IMG/VR virus record: IMGVR_UViG_3300030390_001081
Coordinates: 453 to 36,240 of that record
Direction: 5' to 3' (one strand)
DNA length: 35,788 nt
Origin: a virus
The notes below the pieces were generated by a model. That model was given only the letters and a program-made list of their open reading frames with translations. It did not search any database and was not told where the DNA came from. Every line of letters starts with the position of its first letter. Within the stretch, counting starts at the first letter, position 1. Of the stretch, positions 1-6,168 are shown piece after piece. The position numbers and the translations under genes are program-made.

Positions 1-318
1 TACAACGCTGTGACAAACGTAATATCAGGGTTTACAAACGTTCCTGTTGACAGAGTACTAAACAAGGTTAACAATATGGTGGAAGTTTTAGATAGTCAAA
101 ACGAAAGCTGGCAAAGAGTTGGTTTAACTTTAGGTTGGAATACTTGGGATTTAAATATAGAAAAAACTGAAGTTGAAGAAGCTAAAGAAGCTGTTGCAAA
201 AATAAAGGCCGATGCAAAAAAGGCTAAGCAACAACAGTGTACCAAAATAAAGTCTGACAACGAACGATGCAAGATGATGGTTGACAAGCCAAAAAAGAGA
301 TGTCACTATCACGATTAA
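1..318 (+). CDS. C-terminal end of a large, probably virion, protein (partial)
   Basis: The reading frame is open from the first base, so the GTG at 10 is probably not a real start and this is the tail of a longer gene. The visible 105 residues hold a helical region (SGFTNVPVDRVLNKVNN then WQRVGLTLGWNTWD), a charged Glu/Lys-Ala coiled-coil-like stretch, and a short cysteine/histidine tail with spacing C-x8-C-x9-C-x-H-x-H. Such tails recall small C..RCK..C..H zinc-binding motifs. The 'VPVDR...W....LGW' pattern reminds me of C-termini of very large phage virion proteins, but I cannot see the body of the protein. Position before envelope and lysis genes fits late expression. Function unassigned. 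Confidence 0.6.
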   Translation, partial: YNAVTNVISGFTNVPVDRVLNKVNNMVEVLDSQNESWQRVGLTLGWNTWDLNIEKTEVEEAKEAVAKIKADAKKAKQQQCTKIKSDNERCKMMVDKPKKRCHYHD

Positions 319-336
319 CGTGTAATAATTATTACT

Positions 337-1362
337 ATGAAGTATATATTTTTACTACTATTGTTTTGCAACGTTGCAGAAGCTCAGATCAAAAAAGCAT
401 TTAAATTTTCTACGTTTTACGTAGCTACTAATGGTGGTACATCTTTGTCTGACAGAGATGTATACTCTGTAGATAATAGTACTTTAGTGTACGACACTGT
501 ATTCACTCCTTTTGACTACTCATTAACAATGGGTATAAGAAAGATAAAGAGATTTCCATACGAAGCTAGAACTCAATTCAAAGACGGTTTAGAAACTTCG
601 TTTTCAGATGCTGCTAGCGTTGGACTATCTCCGTTTGAGTATCTGTTTGAGCTAGACTATAGAAGACAAGAAGGTGTAGAGTACTTTGATCAAAACCATT
701 TTTTAAGATATGTTAAGCCGCTATGGTTAGCTAAGGTGGAATACTTGAAAGAAGGATTTGCAGATATAGAATATTTTGAGTCTACTGCTAGACTAAGAAT
801 AAACTCTAAAAAGAAACTATCTTTTAATATTGGTGCTGTCAACAGGCTAGCAGAGCCATACGGTTACGATCCTTTAGAAGAGTGGACTATGTCTACTGGT
901 AATGTTCACTACACGCAGTTGGCTATTCAGGAGGGATATAGCATTGACGTGTTTCAATCAGAGTATAAAGATCCGAACGGCAACATTGTTGCGAATAACT
1001 CTGCTGTTTGGGAGGAGGTAGTAATACCTACTGTATTAAAAAACTACGTAGATAAAAAAAGAAATGAATTGCCACAACAACTACAAAACTCGCTAGTTAT
1101 TGGCTTTGACTTTTATCATTATAAGAAAAACTTCTGGTTACATTCATGGGGTAATTTAATGCCATATCATTATGACAATGGCGATCAGTTCTCATATCAC
1201 AACTTTAACGATGGAGAGCAGTGGAATGATTACTCTGGTGGTTTAATATTTGGCTACAAGCTAAACAAAAACCTAGGATGTTTCATAGAGGGTAAATACA
1301 ACAAGTACTGGAATAAAGAGTGGTACAATTTTAAAGCAGGAATAAATTACATAATATTTTAA
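337..1362 (+). CDS. exported outer-membrane beta-barrel-like protein
   Basis: 341 residues. Residues 1-16 form a classic signal peptide (MKYIFLLLLFCNVAEA) with a predicted signal peptidase I cut before Gln17. The mature part is rich in alternating aromatic/polar segments with many Tyr, Phe and Trp, and ends in ...GINYIIF; a C-terminal Phe is the usual outer-membrane assembly (BAM) signal. No catalytic motif is visible. I infer a barrel in the host outer membrane. It is the first gene of a block in which the next three genes follow at spacings of +1, -1 and -1 bases, so translation is probably coupled. Possible roles are receptor masking or superinfection exclusion, or help in lysis. The alternative is a periplasmic or lipid-anchored beta-rich protein. 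Confidence 0.65.
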   Translation: MKYIFLLLLFCNVAEAQIKKAFKFSTFYVATNGGTSLSDRDVYSVDNSTLVYDTVFTPFDYSLTMGIRKIKRFPYEARTQFKDGLETSFSDAASVGLSPFEYLFELDYRRQEGVEYFDQNHFLRYVKPLWLAKVEYLKEGFADIEYFESTARLRINSKKKLSFNIGAVNRLAEPYGYDPLEEWTMSTGNVHYTQLAIQEGYSIDVFQSEYKDPNGNIVANNSAVWEEVVIPTVLKNYVDKKRNELPQQLQNSLVIGFDFYHYKKNFWLHSWGNLMPYHYDNGDQFSYHNFNDGEQWNDYSGGLIFGYKLNKNLGCFIEGKYNKYWNKEWYNFKAGINYIIF

Positions 1363-1363
1363 C

Positions 1364-1645
1364 ATGGCAAAAGAGTTAAATGAAAACACTAGTTTCAAGG
1401 TTAGTGTACAAACGTTAATAGCAATGGGGTTTGGTATGGCAACGGTTATAAGCATGTGGTTTGTTCTGCAAGCCGATATAGCTGAGGCAAAAGAATTACC
1501 AGTTCCACCACCACAAGACGTTAGTCGTATGGAATTTGACATGAAAGACAAGAATATTAGGTTATCTATTGAGAACACTGAAAAGGCTGTTGATGATTTA
1601 AAGGACAGGTTAATAAGAATAGAAGATAAACTAGACAGAAGATAA
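1364..1645 (+). CDS. inner-membrane protein with periplasmic coiled coil (spanin-like)
   Basis: 93 residues. One hydrophobic segment at about residues 13-36 (VQTLIAMGFGMATVISMWFV) follows a short polar N-terminus and shows no cleavage site. A proline-rich hinge (PVPPPQ) follows, then a strongly heptad-like charged helix to the end (NTEKAVDDLKDRLIRIEDKL). This topology, N-in anchor plus periplasmic coiled coil, is that of phage i-spanins and of some holin-associated proteins. No companion lipoprotein is seen; the neighbours are an outer-membrane barrel-like protein and two exported proteins. It starts 2 bases after the upstream stop and shares one base with the next start (TAATG). Function is inferred from topology only. 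Confidence 0.6.
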   Translation: MAKELNENTSFKVSVQTLIAMGFGMATVISMWFVLQADIAEAKELPVPPPQDVSRMEFDMKDKNIRLSIENTEKAVDDLKDRLIRIEDKLDRR

Positions 1646-1965
1646 TGAAAACTATAGCTTTATTATTGTTACTATCTTCATCGGCTTGGGGACAAATAGT
1701 TGTAACCCACTTTAACGCTGACTGGAACAGTCCTAATAAAGTAAGCTACATTGGAGATTTAACAGACTGTGACATAGTATACGTTGATATAGCTGTAGCT
1801 CCAATATTACAGGCTAAGCACGAGATAGTTGTAGTACCTACTGTTGTTATATTTAAAGATGGAGAAGAAGTAAAAAGATTTCAAGCTGATATATCCTTTA
1901 GCATGAAAGCAACAAGAGAGGATATGCAGGAAATAATTGACGAACTAATAATGAGCGACTTTTAA
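1645..1965 (+). CDS. exported thioredoxin-fold protein lacking the CXXC cysteines
   Basis: 106 residues. Signal peptide 1-16 (MKTIALLLLLSSSAWG), predicted cut before Gln17. The mature chain reads like a thioredoxin: beta strand and FNADW loop at the active-site position, DIVYVDI central strand, then the conserved cis-proline strand VVVPTVVIFKDGEEVKRF and a C-terminal helix. The active site, normally W-C-x-P-C, is here W-N-S-P-N, so both catalytic cysteines are asparagines and disulfide exchange is impossible. I infer a binding, chaperone or scaffold role in the periplasm. It overlaps the neighbouring genes by one base on each side and lies directly before a very cysteine-rich secreted protein, a suggestive pairing. 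Confidence 0.75.
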   Translation: MKTIALLLLLSSSAWGQIVVTHFNADWNSPNKVSYIGDLTDCDIVYVDIAVAPILQAKHEIVVVPTVVIFKDGEEVKRFQADISFSMKATREDMQEIIDELIMSDF

Positions 1966-3773
1966 TGAAATATTTATTCACACTATTACTAATAGTAAAC
2001 ATAGCGTTTGCACAGTGTCCTAACGGAACTTATGTAAACATAGTTATTAATCCGGACCAATACCCAATTGAAACATCTTGGGCTATAATTGATTACTTTG
2101 AGGATACTATTGTTGCAGGTGGTCCTTACGACAATATAGTAGGATACGAACCGCAGCTAATGCAAGTATGTATACCTAATGGTGATTACTTGTTTAATAT
2201 ATCCGATCAATATGGTGATGGTGTTGCTGGTAGTTTATGGGGTGGACAAGATGGATCTTATTATGTAGTACACTGTGGTGATACTATCGTGCAACCAGAC
2301 TCTGCTAACTTTGGCTTTGCTGCTTTTCATGGTTTTACACTAGAAGATTGTGCTCCGCCTCCACCTGTATTTGGTTGCATGAATGAAATTTATGTAGAGT
2401 TTTTACCAGAGGCTACTGTAGATACTGGTATGTGCTTTACAGAAAAAATATTTGGTTGCACTGATGTAGAAGCTTTTAACTATGACAACATAGCTAATAC
2501 AGATATACTAACAGACAGCTGTACCCACACGCTAGAGCTAACAGACTTAGCTGGTAATGGTTGGGCTGGTTCATATCTACAAGTTTATCAAGGTTATAAT
2601 TTTATAGGTGAGTTTACTTTAGAAGATGGTTTTGATACCACGTTTACTTTTAGTTTAAGCATATCAGAACCCGTAAGAGTACAATTTAACATAACTCAAC
2701 AATCAGACTTTACCGCTGTTCAATGTGGCTATAGCCTTTACTCTGAAGAGTATGTTGCTATAGATATAGAAGGTGGTTTTATAGATCCAATACCACCATT
2801 TGTGTTTATATATAGTGAGCTTGAATGTGGCAATAGTTGCATAGAAAAAACATACGGTTGTACTGATGATACGGCTTTAAATTATAACGAGAGTGTTAAT
2901 ACAGATGACGAGAGTTGCTACTACGTTGCTGGGTGTACTAATCCAATATACCTGGAATATAACGCAGATGCTGACTTTGATAACGGAACCTGTGAGACTC
3001 TTGTGATTCTAGGTTGCATGGATGAAGCGGCCTTGAATTATAACCCTGAAGCAAACACAGAAATAGAAGGCTCTTGTGTTGATGTAGTTTTAGGATGTAT
3101 GAGTGAGTTAGCATTTAATTTTAACTCTAACGCTAACGTAGATGACGGATCATGTATAGCGTATACTTATGGTTGTACTGATCCGTTTGCATTAAACTAT
3201 GATACAATTGCCAACACAGATGATGGTAGTTGCATAGAAGTAATTAATGGCTGTACTGATACTACGGCAATAAACTATAATATAATTGCAAACACTAATA
3301 ATGGTTCTTGTATTTATCCATTGTCTGGTTGTACTGACCAGACCGCTGAGAATTATAATATATCAGCTAACGTGTCAGACTCTAGTTGCTATTATTCTGC
3401 TGGTTGTTACTCTGGTAATATATATTATATTCCTAATGAGTGTTTTGAGTGGGTAATAGATGTTGATCAGTTTTGTTGTAATAATGAATGGGATAATAGT
3501 TGTGATTATTTATATAACTACTGTTTAGATGGTTGGTCTGGTCCTGTAGATGTACAAAATTTTGAAAGATTAAATATACAAGTATATCCAAATCCTGCAA
3601 AAGAAAGAATATATTTTACTAAATTTGTAAACGTACAAGTGTACAATTCAAGGGGAGCATTAGTTGGTGAGTATAATAATATTAATTCACTTAATTTAAA
3701 TTCTGGTATTTATCATTTATTAATAAAATATGATAATATTAGATTGCAAAAAACTATTATTAAGTTAGACTAA
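1965..3773 (+). CDS. secreted cysteine-repeat protein with type IX secretion sorting domain
   Basis: 602 residues. Signal peptide 1-16 (MKYLFTLLLIVNIAFA), predicted cut before Gln17. Residues of about 135-480 carry nine copies of a roughly 25-50 residue motif, GC(T/M)(D/N)xxAxNYNxxANxDDxSC, known from secreted Bacteroidota proteins; beta-rich GNGWAG/GDGVAG-type segments sit before and between the first copies. The last ~70 residues start IQVYPNPAKERIYF, continue VYNSRGALVGEYN and LNSGIYHLLI, and end KTIIKLD, matching the type A T9SS C-terminal sorting domain (the Por secretion tail family). Known role of that domain: export across the outer membrane and surface attachment or release. So the protein should appear on the infected cell surface or in the medium. 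The alternative is an unusual receptor-binding protein, but the signal peptide argues against virion assembly in the cytoplasm. Confidence 0.85.
   Translation: MKYLFTLLLIVNIAFAQCPNGTYVNIVINPDQYPIETSWAIIDYFEDTIVAGGPYDNIVGYEPQLMQVCIPNGDYLFNISDQYGDGVAGSLWGGQDGSYYVVHCGDTIVQPDSANFGFAAFHGFTLEDCAPPPPVFGCMNEIYVEFLPEATVDTGMCFTEKIFGCTDVEAFNYDNIANTDILTDSCTHTLELTDLAGNGWAGSYLQVYQGYNFIGEFTLEDGFDTTFTFSLSISEPVRVQFNITQQSDFTAVQCGYSLYSEEYVAIDIEGGFIDPIPPFVFIYSELECGNSCIEKTYGCTDDTALNYNESVNTDDESCYYVAGCTNPIYLEYNADADFDNGTCETLVILGCMDEAALNYNPEANTEIEGSCVDVVLGCMSELAFNFNSNANVDDGSCIAYTYGCTDPFALNYDTIANTDDGSCIEVINGCTDTTAINYNIIANTNNGSCIYPLSGCTDQTAENYNISANVSDSSCYYSAGCYSGNIYYIPNECFEWVIDVDQFCCNNEWDNSCDYLYNYCLDGWSGPVDVQNFERLNIQVYPNPAKERIYFTKFVNVQVYNSRGALVGEYNNINSLNLNSGIYHLLIKYDNIRLQKTIIKLD
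2370..3395 (+). repeat. nine protein-level GCTD...DDGSC repeats
   Basis: Inside the secreted protein. Each unit begins Gly-Cys-(Thr/Met)-(Asp/Asn/Ser) and ends Ser/Gly/Met-Cys (e.g. YGCTDPFALNYDTIANTD). Copies 1 and 2 are separated from copies 3-9 by a beta-rich insert of about 125 residues; copies 4-9 are nearly head to tail. DNA copies are clearly diverged, so this is old duplication rather than fresh tandem expansion. Paired cysteines bound each unit, suggesting one disulfide per unit, with Asp-rich positions that could bind calcium (inference). Confidence 0.85.
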
Positions 3774-4060
3774 TGCCAAGAGCTGCAAAAAAAATGCCAA
3801 AACGCAATAAGAAGAACTTTAGATCTACAAAGTCTGGAGCTGGAATGACGCGTGCTGGTGTTAAAGCTTACAGAAAAGCTAACCCAGGTAGTAAATTAAA
3901 GACTGCTGTTACAGGTAAAGTTAAAAAAGGTAGTAAAGCTGCTAAAAGAAGAAAATCTTATTGCTCTCGTAGTTTAGGACAAATGAAAATGCATAGCATT
4001 AGTTGTAGCAAAACTCCTAAAAAAAGAATTTGTGCAGCTAGGCGCAGATGGAAGTGTTAA
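3773..4060 (+). CDS. small basic protein, DUF6321-like
   Basis: 95 residues, very rich in Lys/Arg. The core GAGMTRAGVKAYRKANPGSK and KAAKRRKSYCSRSLGQMKMH and the C-terminal CAARRRWKC match, from memory, the DUF6321 family found in marine phages and some giant-virus-like genomes. Four cysteines near the C-terminus could bind metal. No signal peptide or membrane segment. It starts on the one-base overlap with the T9SS gene and is the first of a run of tiny basic proteins. Function unknown; nucleic-acid binding or head packaging are the natural guesses given the charge. Confidence 0.7.
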   Translation: MPRAAKKMPKRNKKNFRSTKSGAGMTRAGVKAYRKANPGSKLKTAVTGKVKKGSKAAKRRKSYCSRSLGQMKMHSISCSKTPKKRICAARRRWKC

Positions 4061-4061
4061 T

Positions 4062-4331
4062 ATGGCTATAAGAAAAACAGCAAAAGGTGCGTCTCTTAAA
4101 CGTTGGTTTAAAGAAGATTGGAAAGATGAAAAGGGTAACGTTTGTGGTTCTTCTAAAAATAAAAAAACAAAAAAGTGTAGACCTAGCAAACGTGTTTCAT
4201 CAAAAACACCAAGAACCTGGGGATCATTGTCTAAATCGCAAAAGTCAAAAGCTGTTGCAGAAAAGAAAAAAGTTGGGATGGGTAAAAGAACAAGTGCAAT
4301 AAGAAAAAAATCTAAAAAGAAAAAAAAGTAA
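4062..4331 (+). CDS. small basic protein, DUF5872-like
   Basis: 89 residues from the ATG at 4062, one base after the upstream stop; an in-frame GTG at 4032 would overlap the upstream gene by 29 bases and is less likely. Motifs: KGASLKRWFKEDWKDEKGNV, CGSSKNKKTKKCRPSKRVSS, KTPRTWGSLSKSQKSKAVAE, then a poly-Lys tail. This is the pattern I remember as DUF5872 in aquatic phages. Two cysteines flank the lysine-rich centre. Strong positive charge suggests DNA or RNA binding; no enzyme motif. The next gene starts on its stop codon (TAATG). Confidence 0.7.
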   Translation: MAIRKTAKGASLKRWFKEDWKDEKGNVCGSSKNKKTKKCRPSKRVSSKTPRTWGSLSKSQKSKAVAEKKKVGMGKRTSAIRKKSKKKKK

Positions 4332-4477
4332 TGGCATTAAAGAAAACTAAAAAGTTTAAAGTACATATGATGTATAGCAAAGCTGGTAAACAAGTAAAAG
4401 CTAATACGTTTAAAAAACATTTGGAGTTAAAGAAAAAAGGTTATAACCACGATAAACGTAGACTTAAAAAGAAATGA
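4331..4477 (+). CDS. 48-residue basic protein
   Basis: Starts on the last base of the previous stop and ends in an ATGA overlap with the next gene, which supports translation. Begins MALKKTKKFKVHMMYSKAGK and ends with a Lys/Arg tail (DKRRLKKK). About 40 % of residues are Lys or Arg. No recognisable domain; the middle could form one short strand and one helix. Part of the lysine-rich cassette. Confidence 0.6.
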   Translation: MALKKTKKFKVHMMYSKAGKQVKANTFKKHLELKKKGYNHDKRRLKKK

Positions 4478-4602
4478 AAAAAGTAAAAGGCAAACAAAGT
4501 AAAATCGCTGGAGCAGCTAAACCATTTAATAAAATTACTGGAGCTGATTTTAAAGCATTAAAGAAAAAGAAAAATGCCAGCAAGAAAAAAAAGAAAAAGT
4601 AG
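4474..4602 (+). CDS. 42-residue lysine-rich protein (KITGADFKAL motif)
   Basis: ATGA overlap with the upstream gene. The central motif KIAGAAKPFNKITGADFKAL is one I associate with short conserved proteins in other phages; the rest is poly-Lys. It overlaps the following gene by 29 bases in a different frame, so the lysine-coding stretch is read twice. Function unknown. Confidence 0.6.
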   Translation: MKKVKGKQSKIAGAAKPFNKITGADFKALKKKKNASKKKKKK

Positions 4603-4735
4603 TACAAAGAAAAAAGGATCAACTAAAGATGCTTGTTACTATAAGGTTAAAAGCAGCTATAAGGTATTTCCTAGTGCATATGCATCAGGTGCTATAGCTA
4701 AATGCAGAAAGAAAAAAGCTCGTGGAAAAAAGTAA
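4574..4735 (+). CDS. 53-residue basic protein with CYYKVKSSYKVFPSAYASG motif
   Basis: ATG at 4574 inside the previous gene's 3' end. After a Lys-rich start comes CYYKVKSSYKVFPSAYASG followed by AIAKCRKKKARGKK. This Cys...YKV.PSAYASGA...KCRK module is widespread in marine phage proteins, as a free small protein or at the end of larger ones (from memory). Two conserved cysteines about 23 residues apart. Biochemical role is not known to me. Confidence 0.7.
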   Translation: MPARKKRKSSTKKKGSTKDACYYKVKSSYKVFPSAYASGAIAKCRKKKARGKK

Positions 4736-4925
4736 GTATTATTACGAATACAAAAGGAATTTGGATTGTCCAAATCCTGAAGAATGTTGCAGATGTTGTA
4801 AAGCATGCTGCTGTTATTGTCAAGAAAAATGCATAGAACAAAAACAAAAACAAAAACAAAAACTAAAGCCATTAGTCGCCCAACTAAAAAAATGTGTTGT
4901 TGCGATAAAAGAATGGCTAGGATGA
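4722..4925 (+). CDS. 67-residue cysteine-cluster protein
   Basis: GTG start at 4722, overlapping the previous gene by 14 bases. Contains ten cysteines within 24 residues (CPNPEECCRCCKACCCYC then EKC), a (QK)n tract encoded by an AACAAA repeat, and an amphipathic C-terminal helix (LKKCVVAIKEWLG). The cysteine density looks metallothionein-like and would bind metal if expressed. A competing reading frame (4829-4942) uses the same repeat, so it is uncertain which is translated, or whether both are. Confidence 0.45.
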   Translation: MEKSKYYYEYKRNLDCPNPEECCRCCKACCCYCQEKCIEQKQKQKQKLKPLVAQLKKCVVAIKEWLG

Positions 4926-4942
4926 GTACTCAACATAAATAA
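4829..4942 (+). CDS. 37-residue (KT)n basic protein, alternative frame
   Basis: ATG at 4829. Begins MHRTKTKTKTKTKAISRPTK and ends with a CCCDKRMARM segment. It resembles the other members of this cassette (Lys/Arg-rich, short, one Cys cluster) more than the overlapping 4722-4925 frame does, and it has an ATG start. The same hexanucleotide repeat reads as Thr-Lys here and Gln-Lys in the other frame. No homologue recognised. Confidence 0.4.
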   Translation: MHRTKTKTKTKTKAISRPTKKMCCCDKRMARMSTQHK

Positions 4943-4966
4943 TTAATAATTTTAATAATAAATATC

Positions 4967-5071
4967 ATGGCATACGGAATGAAAAAAACATCAGGTAAAA
5001 TGGCTAAAATGACTAAGAAAAAAGTTAAACCAGCTAAGAAGAAACTAATGATGAAGAAAAAGAAAAAATAA
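4967..5071 (+). CDS. 34-residue Lys/Met-rich protein
   Basis: Preceded by an A/T-only leader and followed immediately, without a spacer, by the holin ATG. Sequence is MAYGMKKTSGKMAKMTKKK plus further Lys and Met. About half of its residues are lysine. It could be a small DNA- or membrane-interacting peptide. The exact abutment with the next gene supports it being translated. Confidence 0.5.
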   Translation: MAYGMKKTSGKMAKMTKKKVKPAKKKLMMKKKKK

Positions 5072-5506
5072 ATGTTAAACAATCTATTAGGAGGTATTCT
5101 CGGTAAGGTTGTAGACAATGCTGAAGGCATATTAGATAAAGTTATAACTACGGACAAAGAGCGTGACGCTGCTAAGTTTGAAATTAAAAAACTTTTATTA
5201 GATGCAGAGAAAGAAGCTTTTGCTCAAGAAGTAGAAGACAGAAAATCTGCACGTGCGATGTATAAAGATGACGCTATTATACAAAAAATATTAGCAACAT
5301 TATTTACTGTAGCATATTTTGGTATTAGTTTTGTAATGTTTCAACACTTTGTTAATGGTAGTATTGACATGGGTGAGTTTGAAATAAGTTTCATATCTAC
5401 AATATTTGGTGCTATGAGTGCTAAAGTTAATACTATTATTGACTTCTTTTTTGGAGGAAGTAGCAATAAAAATAACGAAAGCAATGGCAGTAATAACAAC
5501 AATTGA
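5072..5506 (+). CDS. holin (3TM / GTA-holin-like)
   Basis: 144 residues. An amphipathic Gly-rich N-terminus (MLNNLLGGILGKVVDNAEGI), a charged helix with EVEDRKSARAMYKDD, then two clear hydrophobic segments at about 70-92 (IIQKILATLFTVAYFGISFV) and 103-128. A polar Asn/Ser tail closes the protein. The DRxSAR signature followed by membrane spans is typical of the 'holin of 3TMs' family, which makes inner-membrane lesions to release the endolysin. Neighbours fit a lysis region: candidate enzymes lie at 6594-7073 and 24453-25439, and a spanin-like protein at 1364-1645. Confidence 0.75.
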   Translation: MLNNLLGGILGKVVDNAEGILDKVITTDKERDAAKFEIKKLLLDAEKEAFAQEVEDRKSARAMYKDDAIIQKILATLFTVAYFGISFVMFQHFVNGSIDMGEFEISFISTIFGAMSAKVNTIIDFFFGGSSNKNNESNGSNNNN

Positions 5507-5717
5507 CGGTATACCATTGTATACAACAATACAAGAGGCATTGCAATACGCTGCAACTAATGGTTTAAGTGGTTATCATACTCATACATATCAAGGTCAA
5601 ACTGGATATATGGGTGGAGCAACACATGATCAAGCTGTCGATGACTTAAATAGTTTACCACAAAATGTTACTACAATTACCTCTTCTATAGTTAATAATA
5701 GTGGTGGAGGATACTAG
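5484..5717 (+). CDS. small virion-associated protein with SGYHTHTYQGQTGYM motif
   Basis: 77 residues from ATG 5484, overlapping the holin by 23 bases; the longer in-frame reading from 5418 would lie inside the holin gene and is rejected. The N-terminal half ends in the motif SGYHTHTYQGQTGYMGGATH. Short G-(C/S)-x-G-x-H-x-H...YMPG-like motifs are frequent in small marine phage proteins near tail genes (memory). The histidines could bind a metal ion. The C-terminal part is Ser/Thr/Asn-rich, consistent with a structural protein. A promoter-like box follows 13 bases after its stop. Confidence 0.6.
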   Translation: MAVITTIDGIPLYTTIQEALQYAATNGLSGYHTHTYQGQTGYMGGATHDQAVDDLNSLPQNVTTITSSIVNNSGGGY

Positions 5718-5729
5718 AAATATTTTTAG

Positions 5730-5737
5730 TACTTTTG
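5730..5737 (+). promoter_or_regulatory. Bacteroidota-type -7 box TACTTTTG
   Basis: Matches TAnnTTTG and lies 24 bases upstream of the ATG at 5762, a normal leader length. No exact TTG is found 19 bases upstream. The downstream bases TAAATAG resemble those after the 30572 box (CAAATAG). Chance matches are common at this base composition; position is the main support. Confidence 0.45.
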
Positions 5738-5761
5738 TAAATAGATTAAAATCATAAAAAA

Positions 5762-6151
5762 ATGGCACAAAATTATACGTTTACTGGAAGTCTTACAATG
5801 ACTGCAAGTTCTACAACAGGCTATTCTGCAAGCATGAGTGGTTCTACAACTTTAAATATTACAGGTGTAGATCAAATTGCTTCAGGAAGAATAGATTGCG
5901 CTACAGGTTCTGACGCTACAATTATGGCGGCTCCTGGAGTTGGTAGAATATTGTATGTTAAAAACATGGACGATACTAGTACTTTAGAGATATATGAAGG
6001 AGCTTCTAGTGATAACGACTTGATAGGTGTATTAAAACCAAATGAGTTTTTATTTACTATTATAAGAGGTACTGGAACTACTACAGCTAGAGGAACTAGT
6101 AATGCAGTAACAGCAGAATATTTTGCGGTAGAAATTGACTCCGCAGCATAA
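5762..6151 (+). CDS. beta-rich structural protein, paralogue of the next gene
   Basis: 129 residues, Ser/Thr/Gly-rich start (TFTGSLTMTASSTTGYSASM) with no signal peptide, then ILYVKNMDDTSTLEIYEGAS and VLKPNEFLFTIIRGTG. The block 'L(Y/F)-(V/I)-KN-(M/V)D ... (V/D)LKPxEF(L/M)F' recurs in the 6169-6594 protein, so the two are duplicates of one fold, probably a virion surface or fibre-base domain. A-rich leader (CATAAAAAAATGGC), typical of Bacteroidota high-expression starts. Confidence 0.6.
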   Translation: MAQNYTFTGSLTMTASSTTGYSASMSGSTTLNITGVDQIASGRIDCATGSDATIMAAPGVGRILYVKNMDDTSTLEIYEGASSDNDLIGVLKPNEFLFTIIRGTGTTTARGTSNAVTAEYFAVEIDSAA

Positions 6152-6168
6152 TTAATAAATTTTAAAAA

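Noticed and set aside
4839-4861. CRISPR-like or mobile-element repeat
   Set aside because: It is a simple AACAAA hexanucleotide repeat within coding sequence, with no spacers. No CRISPR array, insertion sequence, integrase or reverse transcriptase was seen anywhere in the window.
5418-5483. Upstream extension of the SGYHTHTY protein
   Set aside because: It would lie entirely within the holin gene in another frame; the ATG at 5484 has normal context.
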